Below are positions 8,460 to 17,700 of a DNA stretch of 34,411 bases, one piece after another. Below the pieces are notes generated by a model. The model searched no databases. It saw only the letters and a program-made list of their open reading frames with translations, and was not told where the DNA came from. How positions within the stretch are numbered: position 1 is the first letter of the stretch; each line of letters opens with the position of its first letter. The DNA is from Bacteroidales bacterium (GTDB lineage: Bacteria > Bacteroidota > Bacteroidia > Bacteroidales > UBA12077), in contig JASGMZ010000004.1 in assembly GCA_030156305.1 (NCBI GenBank), positions 1 through 34,411 on the forward strand. The letters run 5' to 3'. A program made the translations under genes and the position numbers.

Positions 8460-8500
8460 AAAAACCAGCTGGGTTAAAAATAAACTTCCAACTGGTTTTT
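8460..8500. terminator. Bidirectional terminator between regulator and AOR
   Basis: AAAAACCAG-C-TGG (8460-8472) pairs with CCA-A-CTGGTTTTT (8488-8500): a 12-bp stem with one mismatch, and A/T tracts at both ends. It serves the convergent regulator (+) and AOR (-) genes. Confidence 0.8.
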
Positions 8501-8518
8501 ATAGGTTATTTAAATCTA

Positions 8519-10273
8519 CTAATTTATTTGTTTTTGGGCATAATCCAATCCGGTTTGAATAAATTCCTTGGTAATCTGTCCGGTTGGATCTTCAGTTTCA
8601 TAAATTCGTTCAGGAATAGTTAGTTTGTCGAAGTTAAATCCTTCGCGAATTTTAAATTGATATTTATTAAGATGTATTTGTCGTCCAATTTCGTGCAATT
8701 GATTCTCATCCAGGTTAAAACCTAACAGTTTTAATCCCTGGCTTACTAATTTTAGATTATAAATTCCACGTGCAAAGAAACATACGGCAATACTCGAGAG
8801 GATTTGTCGAATTGCTTCTTCATCTAATAATTTATCTACAACCTTTTCGGGCGCTAAAGTATTATCGAGTAATTCTTTTTGATCTATCGAATAACCAGCA
8901 TTATCTAAGTGGCTATGTCTGGCTCCCAATAAAAAGCCTAAATATCCTGCAGGGCCTGTATGATACCCCGGCATTTCATTTTTTCCAAATTGCATAGCAA
9001 ATTCTTTTCCACCATATTTATTGGCTGCAAAGTCTACTCCTTTTGCACAAGCTTTAAGAAATGCTGTTTTTGGATGGGTAATTTTATCCACTAATTTGAT
9101 GTATGCATCTGCGTCGCCCCATTTAATTTGCAATTCTTCAATATCAGCTCCAGAGATTTTATTGCGTTCAAGCATTTCAGTAATCCATGCAAGGATAACA
9201 CCCATGCTCATAGCATCAACTCCAACTTCTTCTACCTTATCAATTAATTTAAGCATTTGCGTTGGATCATAAATTCCAACCATTGTCCCTAATGAATAAA
9301 TTAATTCAAAGTCGTAACCTACAGGAGTTGTTTTAAAAAAATAGGGGTCATCTTCATAAGGTTCACGCAAGTAGGCTAAATGAATACAAGCAACAGGGCA
9401 GTGTGCACAAGCCACTCTTCTGGCAAGATGATTTTTTGCCATTTCTTCACCTGTTAAGGGTTCTATAGATTCACTGGTACTTTTTTGCAGGTTTTTAATG
9501 GGTAAAGCTTTGAGTGTATTTAATGTTTTAATATTAACAGGCGTTCCAATATCGTGATATTTTTTCATTACCGGTGAGTCCGTAGCAATGTTGTAAATAT
9601 CATTGTATAATTTTCTATATTCTTTTTTATTGGTTACCTCAATCATCCGTTTACCTGAAACAATAAGCCCCTTTAATTTTTTACTTCCAAAAACAGCTCC
9701 TAAGCCTAATCTGCCAAAATGACGATAGGTTTCCGTAATAACATTAGAATAGGTTACAAGATTTTCTCCTGCCTGGCCAATACGGAATATGGCCCGGAGT
9801 CCTTCGCCTTTTTCGTTCTGTCTGATAACACGCGCTGGAATAGATCCATCTTTCATTCCCCATAAGGTTTCCGCATTTTTGAAAAATACTTTTCCATCAT
9901 GTATCGAAAGATAAACAGGTATTTCACTGGCTCCTTTGATAACAATAGCACCATAACCAGCCATACGGATAGCAATAGCGCTTCTTCCTCCTGCATGACT
10001 TTCGCCAAGATCACCGGTGTGAGGGGATTTAAACATAGCACAGGTTTTTGATGCTAAAGGAAATACACCGGTTAAAGGGCCTACTGCAAATATTATTGGA
10101 CTTTCCGGAGAGAATGGGTCAATTCCTTCAGGACATTCTTCCATTAATAGCTGAGTAGCTACACCTGTACCTCCCAAATATTTTTCAAAAAGTTCTTTTC
10201 GGCCTTTGACCCAAAATTTCTTTTTTGTCAGATCTATATATAATACTCTTGATAAAGTGTCATTTTCATTCAT
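8519..10273 (-). CDS. Aldehyde ferredoxin oxidoreductase (AOR) family
   Basis: This is a tungsten/molybdenum bis-pterin AOR. The N-terminal pterin domain runs LSRVLYIDLTKKK...YLGGTGVATQLL, with CAMFKSPHTG, ESHAGGRSAIAIRMAGY and GRLGLGAVFGSKKLK. The middle carries the 4Fe-4S motif C-x2-C-x3-C (residues 289, 292, 296), with a likely fourth Cys in AVCFFARG. I chose the start at 10273 (584 residues) because AAGGAAG lies 6 nt before that ATG, whose sequence overlaps the ferredoxin stop. The in-frame ATG 18 nt earlier has no such site. AORs oxidise aldehydes to acids, or run in reverse with reduced ferredoxin. The upstream four-cluster ferredoxin is the obvious electron partner. A link to the neighbouring purine-type block is possible but rests only on proximity. 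Confidence 0.9.
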   Translation of the reverse strand: MNENDTLSRVLYIDLTKKKFWVKGRKELFEKYLGGTGVATQLLMEECPEGIDPFSPESPIIFAVGPLTGVFPLASKTCAMFKSPHTGDLGESHAGGRSAIAIRMAGYGAIVIKGASEIPVYLSIHDGKVFFKNAETLWGMKDGSIPARVIRQNEKGEGLRAIFRIGQAGENLVTYSNVITETYRHFGRLGLGAVFGSKKLKGLIVSGKRMIEVTNKKEYRKLYNDIYNIATDSPVMKKYHDIGTPVNIKTLNTLKALPIKNLQKSTSESIEPLTGEEMAKNHLARRVACAHCPVACIHLAYLREPYEDDPYFFKTTPVGYDFELIYSLGTMVGIYDPTQMLKLIDKVEEVGVDAMSMGVILAWITEMLERNKISGADIEELQIKWGDADAYIKLVDKITHPKTAFLKACAKGVDFAANKYGGKEFAMQFGKNEMPGYHTGPAGYLGFLLGARHSHLDNAGYSIDQKELLDNTLAPEKVVDKLLDEEAIRQILSSIAVCFFARGIYNLKLVSQGLKLLGFNLDENQLHEIGRQIHLNKYQFKIREGFNFDKLTIPERIYETEDPTGQITKEFIQTGLDYAQKQIN

Positions 10274-10682
10274 AGCTAACTTCCTTTTCATCTTTGATTA
10301 ATTCTAAAACATCGTATGGGCAATATTCTGCACAAATTCCACATTGTACACAAATTACAGGTTTATTTTGCTCTTCATTCCAAAATACAGCATCAATAAT
10401 GCAAGCTTCTTTACAGAATCCACATCCGATACATTTGGAAGCTTTTAAACGTACTCCGCCATTTTTTTGAGGCACTAATGCCCCGGTAGGGCAAACATTG
10501 GCACAAGGAGGATTTTTGCATGAACGACAAACAATGACGGTATACCCTCTGGATATTCCTCCAGTGGATCGAACACCAATACAGGTGTTTGATAATCCGG
10601 CGTTACCGCTACGCCTCGAACATGCAAACATACAACTCTGACAGCCAACACATCGCATTGCATCTTTTACGGATAGTTTCAT
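10266..10682 (-). CDS. Four-cluster 4Fe-4S ferredoxin partner of AOR
   Basis: This 138-residue electron-transfer protein has four cysteine quartets: C11-x2-C14-x2-C17-x3-C21, C52-x2-C55-x4-C60-x3-C64, C84-x2-C87-x2-C90-x3-C94 and C111-x2-C114-x2-C117-x3-C121. Each can ligate a [4Fe-4S] cluster. The arrangement resembles HycB/CooF-type subunits that shuttle electrons for AOR and other oxidoreductases. Its last codons overlap the AOR start by 8 nt with a strong RBS inside its own coding end, so the two proteins are translationally coupled and probably form a complex. No signal peptide is present, so it is cytoplasmic. Confidence 0.9.
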   Translation of the reverse strand: MKLSVKDAMRCVGCQSCMFACSRRSGNAGLSNTCIGVRSTGGISRGYTVIVCRSCKNPPCANVCPTGALVPQKNGGVRLKASKCIGCGFCKEACIIDAVFWNEEQNKPVICVQCGICAEYCPYDVLELIKDEKEVSYE

Positions 10683-11023
10683 AACTTTATCATTTTATTT
10701 TTAATAGATATGCTAAATAATAAATTTATTTCTAATAAATACTAAAAAAAATCAAGGATTTAACAAGATAATAAAATGCTGATTCAGTTTTTTTTTATCT
10801 GATTTTCTGTTTTTATTTATTTAAAACGTTTGCGAAATATTTTTGAAAAGTTATTTTTATAAATGCCATAAGTTGTATTTTAAATATAATTGTTTTAAAA
10901 ATCAAGTAATTTATCGATTTATTTAGGATATCTATGAACTTTTATTATTCATAATTAAAAGTTTTAACTTGATAATTTTAATATATATACCATATTTCTT
11001 ACTTTTATCTAAAATGAAAAATC
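10683..11023. other. Divergent intergenic region, AOR operon / GPP34 gene
   Basis: This 341-bp A+T-rich gap lies between divergent genes. A plus-strand TATTTTTG (10838-10845) fits the -7 consensus but lies about 180 nt before the GPP34 gene. A closer near-match, TACTTTTA, is about 20 nt before it. AATAAATTTATT near 10719-10730 is a 12-bp palindrome on the AOR side. No gene or RNA is recognised. Confidence 0.4.
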
Positions 11024-11704
11024 ATGCAACTCAACCTGATTGAAAAATTTATAATAATAGCCCTGAATGCTAAAAAAGGAAAATTTGTAATTGATAGTTT
11101 ATCCCTACATTACGGTATTGCCGGAGCCATATTGCTGGAACTATCGGAAATGAATAAAATTGAAATCGAAAAAAAACGATTAATACTTATAGATGATAAA
11201 TTTACTAATGATGAAGTTATTAATGCGTCCTTAAAAATTATAAAAAAATCAACAAAAAAACGAACGGCTAAATATTGGGTAAATAAAATTGGGAATAGTG
11301 CTTCAAGGTATAAGAAGCAGATATTAAAAGATTTGTCTGAGAAAAATGTATTAAATATTCATCAAAAATCGTATTTTTTTGGCCTTTTTAACTTTTATTC
11401 TTACCCCCTTATTGATCGTAAATATAAAGATGAAATAGTTGATCATCTTCTCGAAATTGTTCTTGATAATAAAAAAACAGATTTAGAAAGTTTGTTATTG
11501 CTGAGCTTATTAAATAGCAGTAAATTAAGCCGTACCCTTTTTGCCAATAAAAAAGATTATAGAGTAGCTAATAAACGCATTAAAGAACTTACCAAGGATA
11601 TTGTAATTAGCGATGCTGTTCAAAAAACATTAAAAGAAATACAAACGGCAGTTTTGGTTGCCACAACGTCGGCTTTTTTAGCCGCTACATCGTCTTCAAC
11701 ATAG
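11024..11704 (+). CDS. GPP34 (GOLPH3/Vps74-like) domain protein
   Basis: The 226-residue protein matches the helical GPP34 fold: LNLIEKFIIIALNAKKGKFV at the N-terminus, SLHYGIAGAILLELSEMNKIEIEKKRLIL, a paired hairpin block, ESLLLLSLLNSSKLSRTLF and a C-terminal helix RIKELTKDIVISDAVQKTLKEIQ. In eukaryotes GOLPH3 binds PI4P and sorts Golgi glycosyltransferases. Bacterial homologues are common but mostly uncharacterised and may bind membranes or lipids. The C-terminus is a low-complexity Ala/Thr/Ser tail. Its 3' end overlaps the convergent MFS gene by 20 bp with no terminator between, so antisense overlap of the two mRNAs is likely. Confidence 0.75.
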   Translation: MQLNLIEKFIIIALNAKKGKFVIDSLSLHYGIAGAILLELSEMNKIEIEKKRLILIDDKFTNDEVINASLKIIKKSTKKRTAKYWVNKIGNSASRYKKQILKDLSEKNVLNIHQKSYFFGLFNFYSYPLIDRKYKDEIVDHLLEIVLDNKKTDLESLLLLSLLNSSKLSRTLFANKKDYRVANKRIKELTKDIVISDAVQKTLKEIQTAVLVATTSAFLAATSSST

Positions 11705-12872
11705 CTCTGTTTTTTAAATAGATTACTAAGGTTAATGCTGCCACTATAAAAAAGATTATTCCTGATAACAATAATGCGGCTTGTAAACTGAAAGTATCGG
11801 TATACCATCCAACGAATGGGCCAATTATGGCAAAGAATATTCGGATGACGAAGTTTCTTACCGATAATACGGTAGCCCGTATATTTGAATCGCATAATTT
11901 GTTGATATAGTCTTTTAATACTGGTGTAGCTACTCCACGAACAAAGTAAAAAATAAATAAAATACCTATGCCCCATAGTGCTTGAATTCTGCTAATAGCA
12001 ATATATCCTGCAGGGATTAATATCGTAATCCATAGCAACGTTTTGGTTTGTTTTAATTTGAATTCAATTTTATGTGCAAATATTGCACTAACTCCAACAA
12101 TGAGGTTTAACATAGTCCAGAATATTCCGAAGAGTGTTACGGGCAGGGCAATCATTTCAAAATAAGGTTGAACAAACCAGGCCATGGTTAAGGTAGCAGC
12201 TCCTATGACTGAAGAATAAATGATATTCCACTTTAGCTCTTTATGATCGTAAAGTGCATATTTAACAATTTTTAGAATATCATTTATTTTGAGCTTAATA
12301 ACTTCTCTTTGTTTTTTGGGTTCTATAAGAAGTATAGCTGCCGGTACACCTATGAATGATACGAGAGTTTGTGCATAATAGGGGTATCGTAAACTAACTC
12401 CTGCCAATAACCCACCCAAGACTCCGGCAATGGCTTCGGCAAAGTTTCCAATAGAAACCATTCGGCCTTCAAATTTAATATATTGCTCCTTTTTCCCAGA
12501 CTCCTGGAGGGTATCGTAAAGCATAGCCGAATCGGCTCCGGAAATTAAACTTTGTCCGATGCCTAATATAATTTCTGCAACTAAAAACCCTGCAAAACCA
12601 TAAGAAAAACTGTAAGTTAAAAATCCAAAAAAACCCATTATGGTTCCAATAACTAGCGTTGATTTTCGGCCTAATGCATCAGCAAAATAGCCTGAAGGGA
12701 TTTCTAAAATAACAATTGTCACGGAGTAAATGGCTTGTAACAGAAAAACATGCCGCATGGCCAATCCATTATCTTCATAAAAAAGAACAACAATGGGCAT
12801 AAATAGCATAAACCATTTGGCAATTTTAATTATATATAATTTTAAAATATTGCTATTTAGACTATGCTGCAT
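11685..12872 (-). CDS. MFS transporter
   Basis: The 395-residue protein has about 12 hydrophobic segments. The MFS signature loop between TM2 and TM3 reads GYFADALGRKSTLVIG. A central hydrophilic loop (EPKKQREVIKLKINDILKIVKYALYDHKELKW) separates the two six-helix halves. A glycine-rich region (FAEAIAGVLGGLLAG) follows TM4-5. It resembles drug/antiporter-type permeases, but the substrate cannot be read from the sequence. It is convergent with the GPP34 gene (20-bp overlap) and has its own promoter with a 16-bp palindrome over the predicted transcription start. Confidence 0.85.
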   Translation of the reverse strand: MQHSLNSNILKLYIIKIAKWFMLFMPIVVLFYEDNGLAMRHVFLLQAIYSVTIVILEIPSGYFADALGRKSTLVIGTIMGFFGFLTYSFSYGFAGFLVAEIILGIGQSLISGADSAMLYDTLQESGKKEQYIKFEGRMVSIGNFAEAIAGVLGGLLAGVSLRYPYYAQTLVSFIGVPAAILLIEPKKQREVIKLKINDILKIVKYALYDHKELKWNIIYSSVIGAATLTMAWFVQPYFEMIALPVTLFGIFWTMLNLIVGVSAIFAHKIEFKLKQTKTLLWITILIPAGYIAISRIQALWGIGILFIFYFVRGVATPVLKDYINKLCDSNIRATVLSVRNFVIRIFFAIIGPFVGWYTDTFSLQAALLLSGIIFFIVAALTLVIYLKNRAMLKTM

Positions 12873-12878
12873 GAGGAT

Positions 12879-12901
12879 GTATTTTTAAAAATACAAAAAT
12901 A
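12879..12901 (-). promoter_or_regulatory. MFS promoter with palindromic operator
   Basis: On the minus strand TATTTTTG (12894-12901) is a perfect -7 box, 22 nt before the MFS start codon. GTATTTTTAAAAATAC (12879-12894), a perfect 16-bp palindrome, covers the expected transcription start and could be a repressor site or a short 5' hairpin. Confidence 0.5.
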
Positions 12902-13022
12902 ACGGCATATTATTGATTTTAAAATTTATTACATGTTTTATTTGCTATATGCTTGCGGTTTTATTATGTCGAATTTTATAAAATCAATAACGATAAAATA
13001 TTTAACAATATGGTATTTATGT

Positions 13023-13030
13023 TAACTTTG
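13023..13030 (+). promoter_or_regulatory. -7 box upstream of the LeuD-like gene
   Basis: TAACTTTG matches TAnnTTTG and lies 30 nt before the start codon at 13061. A clear -33 TTTG is not seen. Confidence 0.5.
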
Positions 13031-13060
13031 TTACAGAGTTGATAAATACTTTAATGTAAA

Positions 13061-13567
13061 ATGGGAAACAATCTATTTGATAAGCCTAAAATTATTGAAG
13101 GACGTGCCTGGCTCATTTATAAAGATCATATTGATACAAGAAAGATTTTTCCGAATAAATATCTTTCCAAAAATGATTTTAATGAGTTGGGAAAGTATAC
13201 TTTTAAAGGATTTAAAAATTATGAAAATTTAGCACAACAATCAGTTCCCGGAGATATTTTAATTACCGGAAAAAAATTTGGGTGTGGAGCTTTTCATCAG
13301 CAAGCAATTGATTGTTTTATATCTATGGGTATTCAGGCAATACTTGCAGAGTCTTTTTGTGAAACCTACCAAAAAGAAGCAATAAATATAGGTTATCCTG
13401 TACTTACCTATGAAAATTTAGATAATATTAATTTGGAACGATGGGATAGAATACGTGTAAATTTTGTGAAAGGGCTTATTACTAATTTAAGAAATAATAG
13501 ATCAACCCAAATAAATTCTTTTTCAGAAAAGCAAATGAAGATATATTTAAAGCAAGCAGATATTTAA
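13061..13567 (+). CDS. LeuD-like aconitase swivel-domain protein, orphan
   Basis: The 168-residue protein aligns in pattern with the small (swivel) subunit of isopropylmalate/homoaconitate dehydratases: IIEGRAWLIYKDHIDTRKIFPNKYL, a PGDILITG strand, FGCGAFHQQAIDCFISMGIQAILAESF and EAINIGYPVL. Two catalytic segments are changed. The usual TD-x-I-x-P reads DTRKIFP, and the substrate-binding loop GCGSSREHA reads GCGAFHQQA (residues 75-82), losing the Ser-Arg pair. No large (LeuC) subunit is adjacent. It is therefore probably not a standard isopropylmalate isomerase subunit and may be a repurposed or degenerate swivel protein. It is transcribed alone, ahead of a tRNA on the opposite strand. Confidence 0.75.
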   Translation: MGNNLFDKPKIIEGRAWLIYKDHIDTRKIFPNKYLSKNDFNELGKYTFKGFKNYENLAQQSVPGDILITGKKFGCGAFHQQAIDCFISMGIQAILAESFCETYQKEAINIGYPVLTYENLDNINLERWDRIRVNFVKGLITNLRNNRSTQINSFSEKQMKIYLKQADI

Positions 13568-13596
13568 AATAATTTTTTTGAAAGTTTTTACAAATT

Positions 13597-13624
13597 AAAA
13601 AAGCCACATTTTTAAAGTGGCTTT
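13597..13624 (-). terminator. Terminator of tRNA-Arg
   Basis: AAAGCCAC (13600-13607) pairs with GTGGCTTT (13617-13624). On the minus strand the stem is followed by a run of six T's, directly downstream of the tRNA. Confidence 0.75.
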
Positions 13625-13626
13625 CG

Positions 13627-13700
13627 TGATCCCGGCAGGATTCGAACCTGCGACCCACAGCTTAGAAGGCTGTTGCTCTATCCAACTGAGCTACGAGACC
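13627..13700 (-). tRNA. tRNA-Arg (anticodon TCT)
   Basis: The 74-nt minus-strand sequence begins GGTCTCG and ends CGGGATC plus discriminator A. The 7-bp acceptor stem includes two G-U pairs. The D-arm is GCTC...GAGC, the anticodon loop is CTTCTAA (anticodon TCT, reading AGA), and the T-arm contains GGTTCGAATCC. CCA is not encoded. No att-like duplication of its 3' end is seen nearby, so there is no evidence that it hosts an integrated element. Confidence 0.95.
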
Positions 13701-13743
13701 ATGCAAATATTTAAGGACTTTTCTTGTTATTCGAAAAGCGTTG

Positions 13744-13751
13744 CAAAAATA
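13744..13751 (-). promoter_or_regulatory. Candidate -7 box of the tRNA-Arg gene
   Basis: On the minus strand this reads TATTTTTG, a perfect consensus, about 44 nt upstream of the mature tRNA 5' end. A nearer near-match (AATATTTG) lies just before the tRNA. Confidence 0.4.
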
Positions 13752-13961
13752 TAAAAATATCTTTAACCTCAAAAATAAAAAGTCTATAAATTGTATATTA
13801 CACTGGATGAAGAGTTTAAGATTATTATCAGTACTCATGGATTTTTTTTTTTTGAATATCTAACTATCTATTATTTCAATTCAGGGTATAAAGTTGAAAA
13901 AATCAATAAATTTTGATAACTTGTTACAATTAAATTAATTGTTAATTACAAATTTTTTATT

Positions 13962-14657
13962 ATGGCTAATATATTACTTAAATATCTGGAAGAAAGACAT
14001 AAAAAAGCTACTCAGAAAGTTGAAGAACCTAAAAAGGTTGGTCCGGTAATTACTATTTCAAGATCTTTTGGTTGTTCTGCAAACTTATGTGCTACTGAGC
14101 TTGCAAATATTTTAACCCAAATGGAAGGGAATCCTAATAATCCCTGGAAAGTAATTAGCAAAGAAATTCTTGAGGAGTCGGCTAAAGAGCTGGGCATCGA
14201 TTCAGAAAAAATTGAATATATTTTTCAGTTTGAAAGACGGAGTGCAATAGATGAAATTTTAGAAGCTTTATCGAGCAAATACTACAAAAGTGAACGAAAA
14301 ATAAAAAATACTATTAGAGAAGTGATTCATTCATTTGGCGAACAGGGACGTGTAATTATTGTTGGGAGGGCAGGATCTAGTATTTTATATGATATTAAAA
14401 ATGCATTACATGTTAGATTAATTGCTCCTTTAGATTATCGAATTGAAGGCGTAAGCCAAAGGCATAAAATTTCACATAAAGAAGCCAAAAAGCTTACCAT
14501 TGATATGGATAAAAAAAGAGCCATGTTAAGAAAAGATTTTGCAGGGAAAAGAACTTCTGATTTAGATTATGATTTGATATTTAATTGTAAAACAGTTAGT
14601 TCTGAAGAAATTGTACAACTGATTGTTAAAGCTGCAGAAATGCGGAAAATGGTTTAA
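13962..14657 (+). CDS. Cytidylate kinase-like family protein
   Basis: The 231-residue protein resembles the cytidylate-kinase-like NTPase family. VGPVITISRSFGCSANLCATELANIL (about 27-52) takes the place of the P-loop region. It is followed by a LID-like helical part (EKIEYIFQFERRS), GEQGRVIIVGRAGSSILYDI with the characteristic GRAG, a nucleoside-binding strand LHVRLIAPLDYRIEGV, and DYDLIFNCKTVSSEEIVQLI. In this family the strict GxxGxGK P-loop is replaced by S-x-S-F-G-C-S. True CMP kinase (Cmk) is normally a separate gene, so this is a paralogue of unknown substrate. It ends at a strong bidirectional terminator shared with the convergent protease gene. Confidence 0.8.
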   Translation: MANILLKYLEERHKKATQKVEEPKKVGPVITISRSFGCSANLCATELANILTQMEGNPNNPWKVISKEILEESAKELGIDSEKIEYIFQFERRSAIDEILEALSSKYYKSERKIKNTIREVIHSFGEQGRVIIVGRAGSSILYDIKNALHVRLIAPLDYRIEGVSQRHKISHKEAKKLTIDMDKKRAMLRKDFAGKRTSDLDYDLIFNCKTVSSEEIVQLIVKAAEMRKMV

Positions 14658-14710
14658 TTTTTTCAGCTATAAAAGTAAGAGAAATAATATAATTCAAGAA
14701 TTTATAAAAA

Positions 14711-14742
14711 AGAAAGCCACCGCGAGGTGGCTTTCTTTTTTT
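14711..14742. terminator. Strong bidirectional terminator
   Basis: AGAAAGCCACC (14711-14721) pairs perfectly with GGTGGCTTTCT (14726-14736) around the GCGA loop. A seven-T run follows on the plus strand and an A/T tract on the other side. It lies between convergent genes. Confidence 0.92.
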
Positions 14743-14755
14743 GGTAATTATTCGA

Positions 14756-17700
14756 TTACTGTTTTATTATTTGTTTCGTAAGGGGTTCTTTTTCATCTTC
14801 TACAGAGATGATGTATGAACCGGCAGGTAAGTCAGAAATATCAACTTCTTTCTCATTGCCATTGATTTCTTCCACTTTAACAAGCGATCCAATCATGTTG
14901 TAAATACTTATCGTTCCTACTCTTGATCCATTTTCTACTTCAACGGTAATATAATCGATCGCAGGATTAGGATAAACATTAACATCGGTTGGCATTTCGT
15001 TACCTAAGTTTTTAGCATTCGCATTAAAAGAAGCTAATGCATATGAACCGGTAGTAGTAACATTAATCGTATAATCCTCAACCTCGCCATAACTAAATGT
15101 TTCACAAGCCGTAGCTGCTGCATTATACTTCATGGTTACGCGCATTCGGGTAGTTCCCAATTGTGCATCAGAAGGCACGGTAAAAGTGGCTGATAGTGTG
15201 CCGGAACTACTTGATGAACCATAAACCATTCGTTCATCTGTATCAAAGGTACCACTGTGGTCCCAGTCAATCCATACATGCCAGTATTCAGTGTAACTGC
15301 TACTAGCAAATCCACAGCTGAAATATATGGTTTGTGATGATCCTGCGGTAACATTTGCGGTCATATTTGTAAAGTCTGCATAACCACCATTACTAACTGT
15401 TGAGTTGTCGATTTCATTTAATTGTACCAGATCAATCCATTCGTAATTAACATTGTTTCCTTTTGAGCTGCAATAAGTTAACTGTTCATCACTGGTTGTA
15501 ACATTTAATGTACTACTGGCAGCCGAAACATTTCCGGCAGCATCTTTGGCTTTTACATAGTAACTGTAAGTTGTTGCTGCGCTTAATCCGGTTACATTGT
15601 ATGATGTTCCGCTGGTTGATGCACGATAAGCACCATTCTGGTAAATATCATATTCTGTTACACCAACATTGTCACTAGAAGCATTCCAGCTTAAAGTAAA
15701 TGAATTATTGGTAATGCTTGAAGAGGCTAATCCTGTTGGAGCAGTTGGTGCCTCAGTATCAGGTATTGCTTCTTCGAAGCTTACGGTATAATCTTCTACT
15801 TCGCCATAGCTGAAGGTTTCACAAGCAGTCTGCTCTCCATTGTATTTCATCGAAACACGCATGCGGGTTGTTCCGCTGGCTGTTGAACGAACATTAATGG
15901 TTCCACTCACGGTTGTTTTACTTAGTGAACCGGCATCGAAGGCTAACTCATCACTGGCAAATTCTTTATCATTGTTATAGTCGATCCAGATTTTCCAGTA
16001 CTCGTTATATGTAGAACCGCTATATTCGGGAACTAATGAAACATTAACAGATGATCCTGCCTCAAGAGTGATAACCTCACTGGTAAAGTCGGTATATCCT
16101 GAAGCTCCTGATGTGTTGCTGTAATTTCCGATAGATACTTTACCGATCCACTCATAGCTGTAATTATTTCCTTTTGATTCGCAATATTCACCACCACTTT
16201 GTTCGCTTGTAGTAACCGATATCGTGTTACTTGCAGCTGAAACATTTCCGGCAGCATCTTTGGCTTTTACATAGAAAGAGTAAGTTGTAGCAGCCGTTAA
16301 TCCAGTTACATTATAGCTTGTATTGGCAGTAGAAGCCATTACCGAGCCATTTCTATAGATATCATAACCAGTAACACCTACATTATCAGTAGAAGCATTC
16401 CAGCTTAAATCAACAGTTGTTTCAGTAACATTCGATGATGTTAAGTTTGATGGAGCTGTGGGAGCTTCGGTGTCAGATGTTGATTGGCTTATGTTAATAT
16501 GATAATCTTCTACTTCACCATAATCAAAAGTTTCACATGCATCTTGAGCTCCGTTATATTTCATAGAAACACGCATCCTGCGAATGCCATTTACATTAGT
16601 TGGGATGGTAATAGTGCCTGATACAGCACTGGAACTTAATGCTCCTGCATCATAAGCTAACTCGTCTGAAGTAAATGTAGTGTCATTATTATAATCGATC
16701 CATATTTTCCAGTATTCGTTATATGTTGAACTGGCAAACCCGGGAGTTAGGGTAAGGTTATATGATTCACCTGCATTAACTTCTATTACAGAACTTGTGA
16801 AATCAGAATATCCTGCAGCAGATGAGGTTTTTGAAAAGTTTCCAAGCTGAACTTCAGCAATCCATTCATAGCTATAATCATTTCCTTTGGAAGTACAGTA
16901 TGAAGATGGGTCAGGTGTTGTTCCGCCTCCGTTGTATGCATCTCCAACACCAATTGCATACATGGCATTAGTAACAGAGATTTCCTCTTGAGAACCTTCT
17001 CCGTATAAATCCTGAGCTGCTTGAATTGCATAGGTTCTGGCGTCAGCATAATCAGAACCTGAGGTCATGTATACACTTTCGATGCGATAAGCAATTTTTT
17101 CAGCTTTTTCAACACCAATTCCGGTTACTTCATACGAGTCATTATTATCATTCGTTCCACTGCCTCCAACAGAGATTAAATAAAACCAATAGCAGAAAGG
17201 CCCGTTATTGGTATGAACTCCATAATTATCTGACGAACCTGTGGCCCAGTTTTCACCTAAATAGGTGTCGGGCAGGTTCCTGGATTTAGGATCACTAATA
17301 GAGCGAAGTACATATCCAATATCTTCGCCCATTAGCCATGTATCTTTTTCCGGAGCATAATGATATTCAACAGCACAACCCCATATGTCGCTAAAAGCTT
17401 CATTTAATGCACCGGATTCACTTGAATAGGTTAAGTCAGAGGTATAAGTACAAACAGCATGGCCAAATTCGTGAGCAAAAACATCCAGAGATGTTAAAAT
17501 ATCAAAGGTTGATGCACCATCACCAAAGGTAAAAACAGAACCATTCCAAAAGGCATTTTCGTATTGATAATCATAGTGCACATAGGTTTTAATTAAAGCC
17601 CCATTTCCATCAAAACTGTTTCTTCCGTGAATATTTTGAAAATAATCATAGGTTACCATTCCTGCCCAATGGGCGTCTAGAGCTCCATTATCTTTGGCAG

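Noticed and set aside
10274-10291. Upstream ATG for AOR adding six residues
   Set aside because: It lies deeper in the ferredoxin gene without an RBS; the downstream ATG has AAGGAAG at ideal spacing.
11620-11976. 118-codon minus-strand ORF across the GPP34/MFS junction
   Set aside because: It overlaps both well-supported genes and shows no protein features.
13627-13700. tRNA-Arg as an attachment site for an integrated element
   Set aside because: No integrase gene and no repeated tRNA 3' end were seen nearby; the island boundaries are palindromic elements about 10 kb away.
13851-13862. 12-T homopolymer as a terminator
   Set aside because: No stem precedes it on either strand and no gene ends there.
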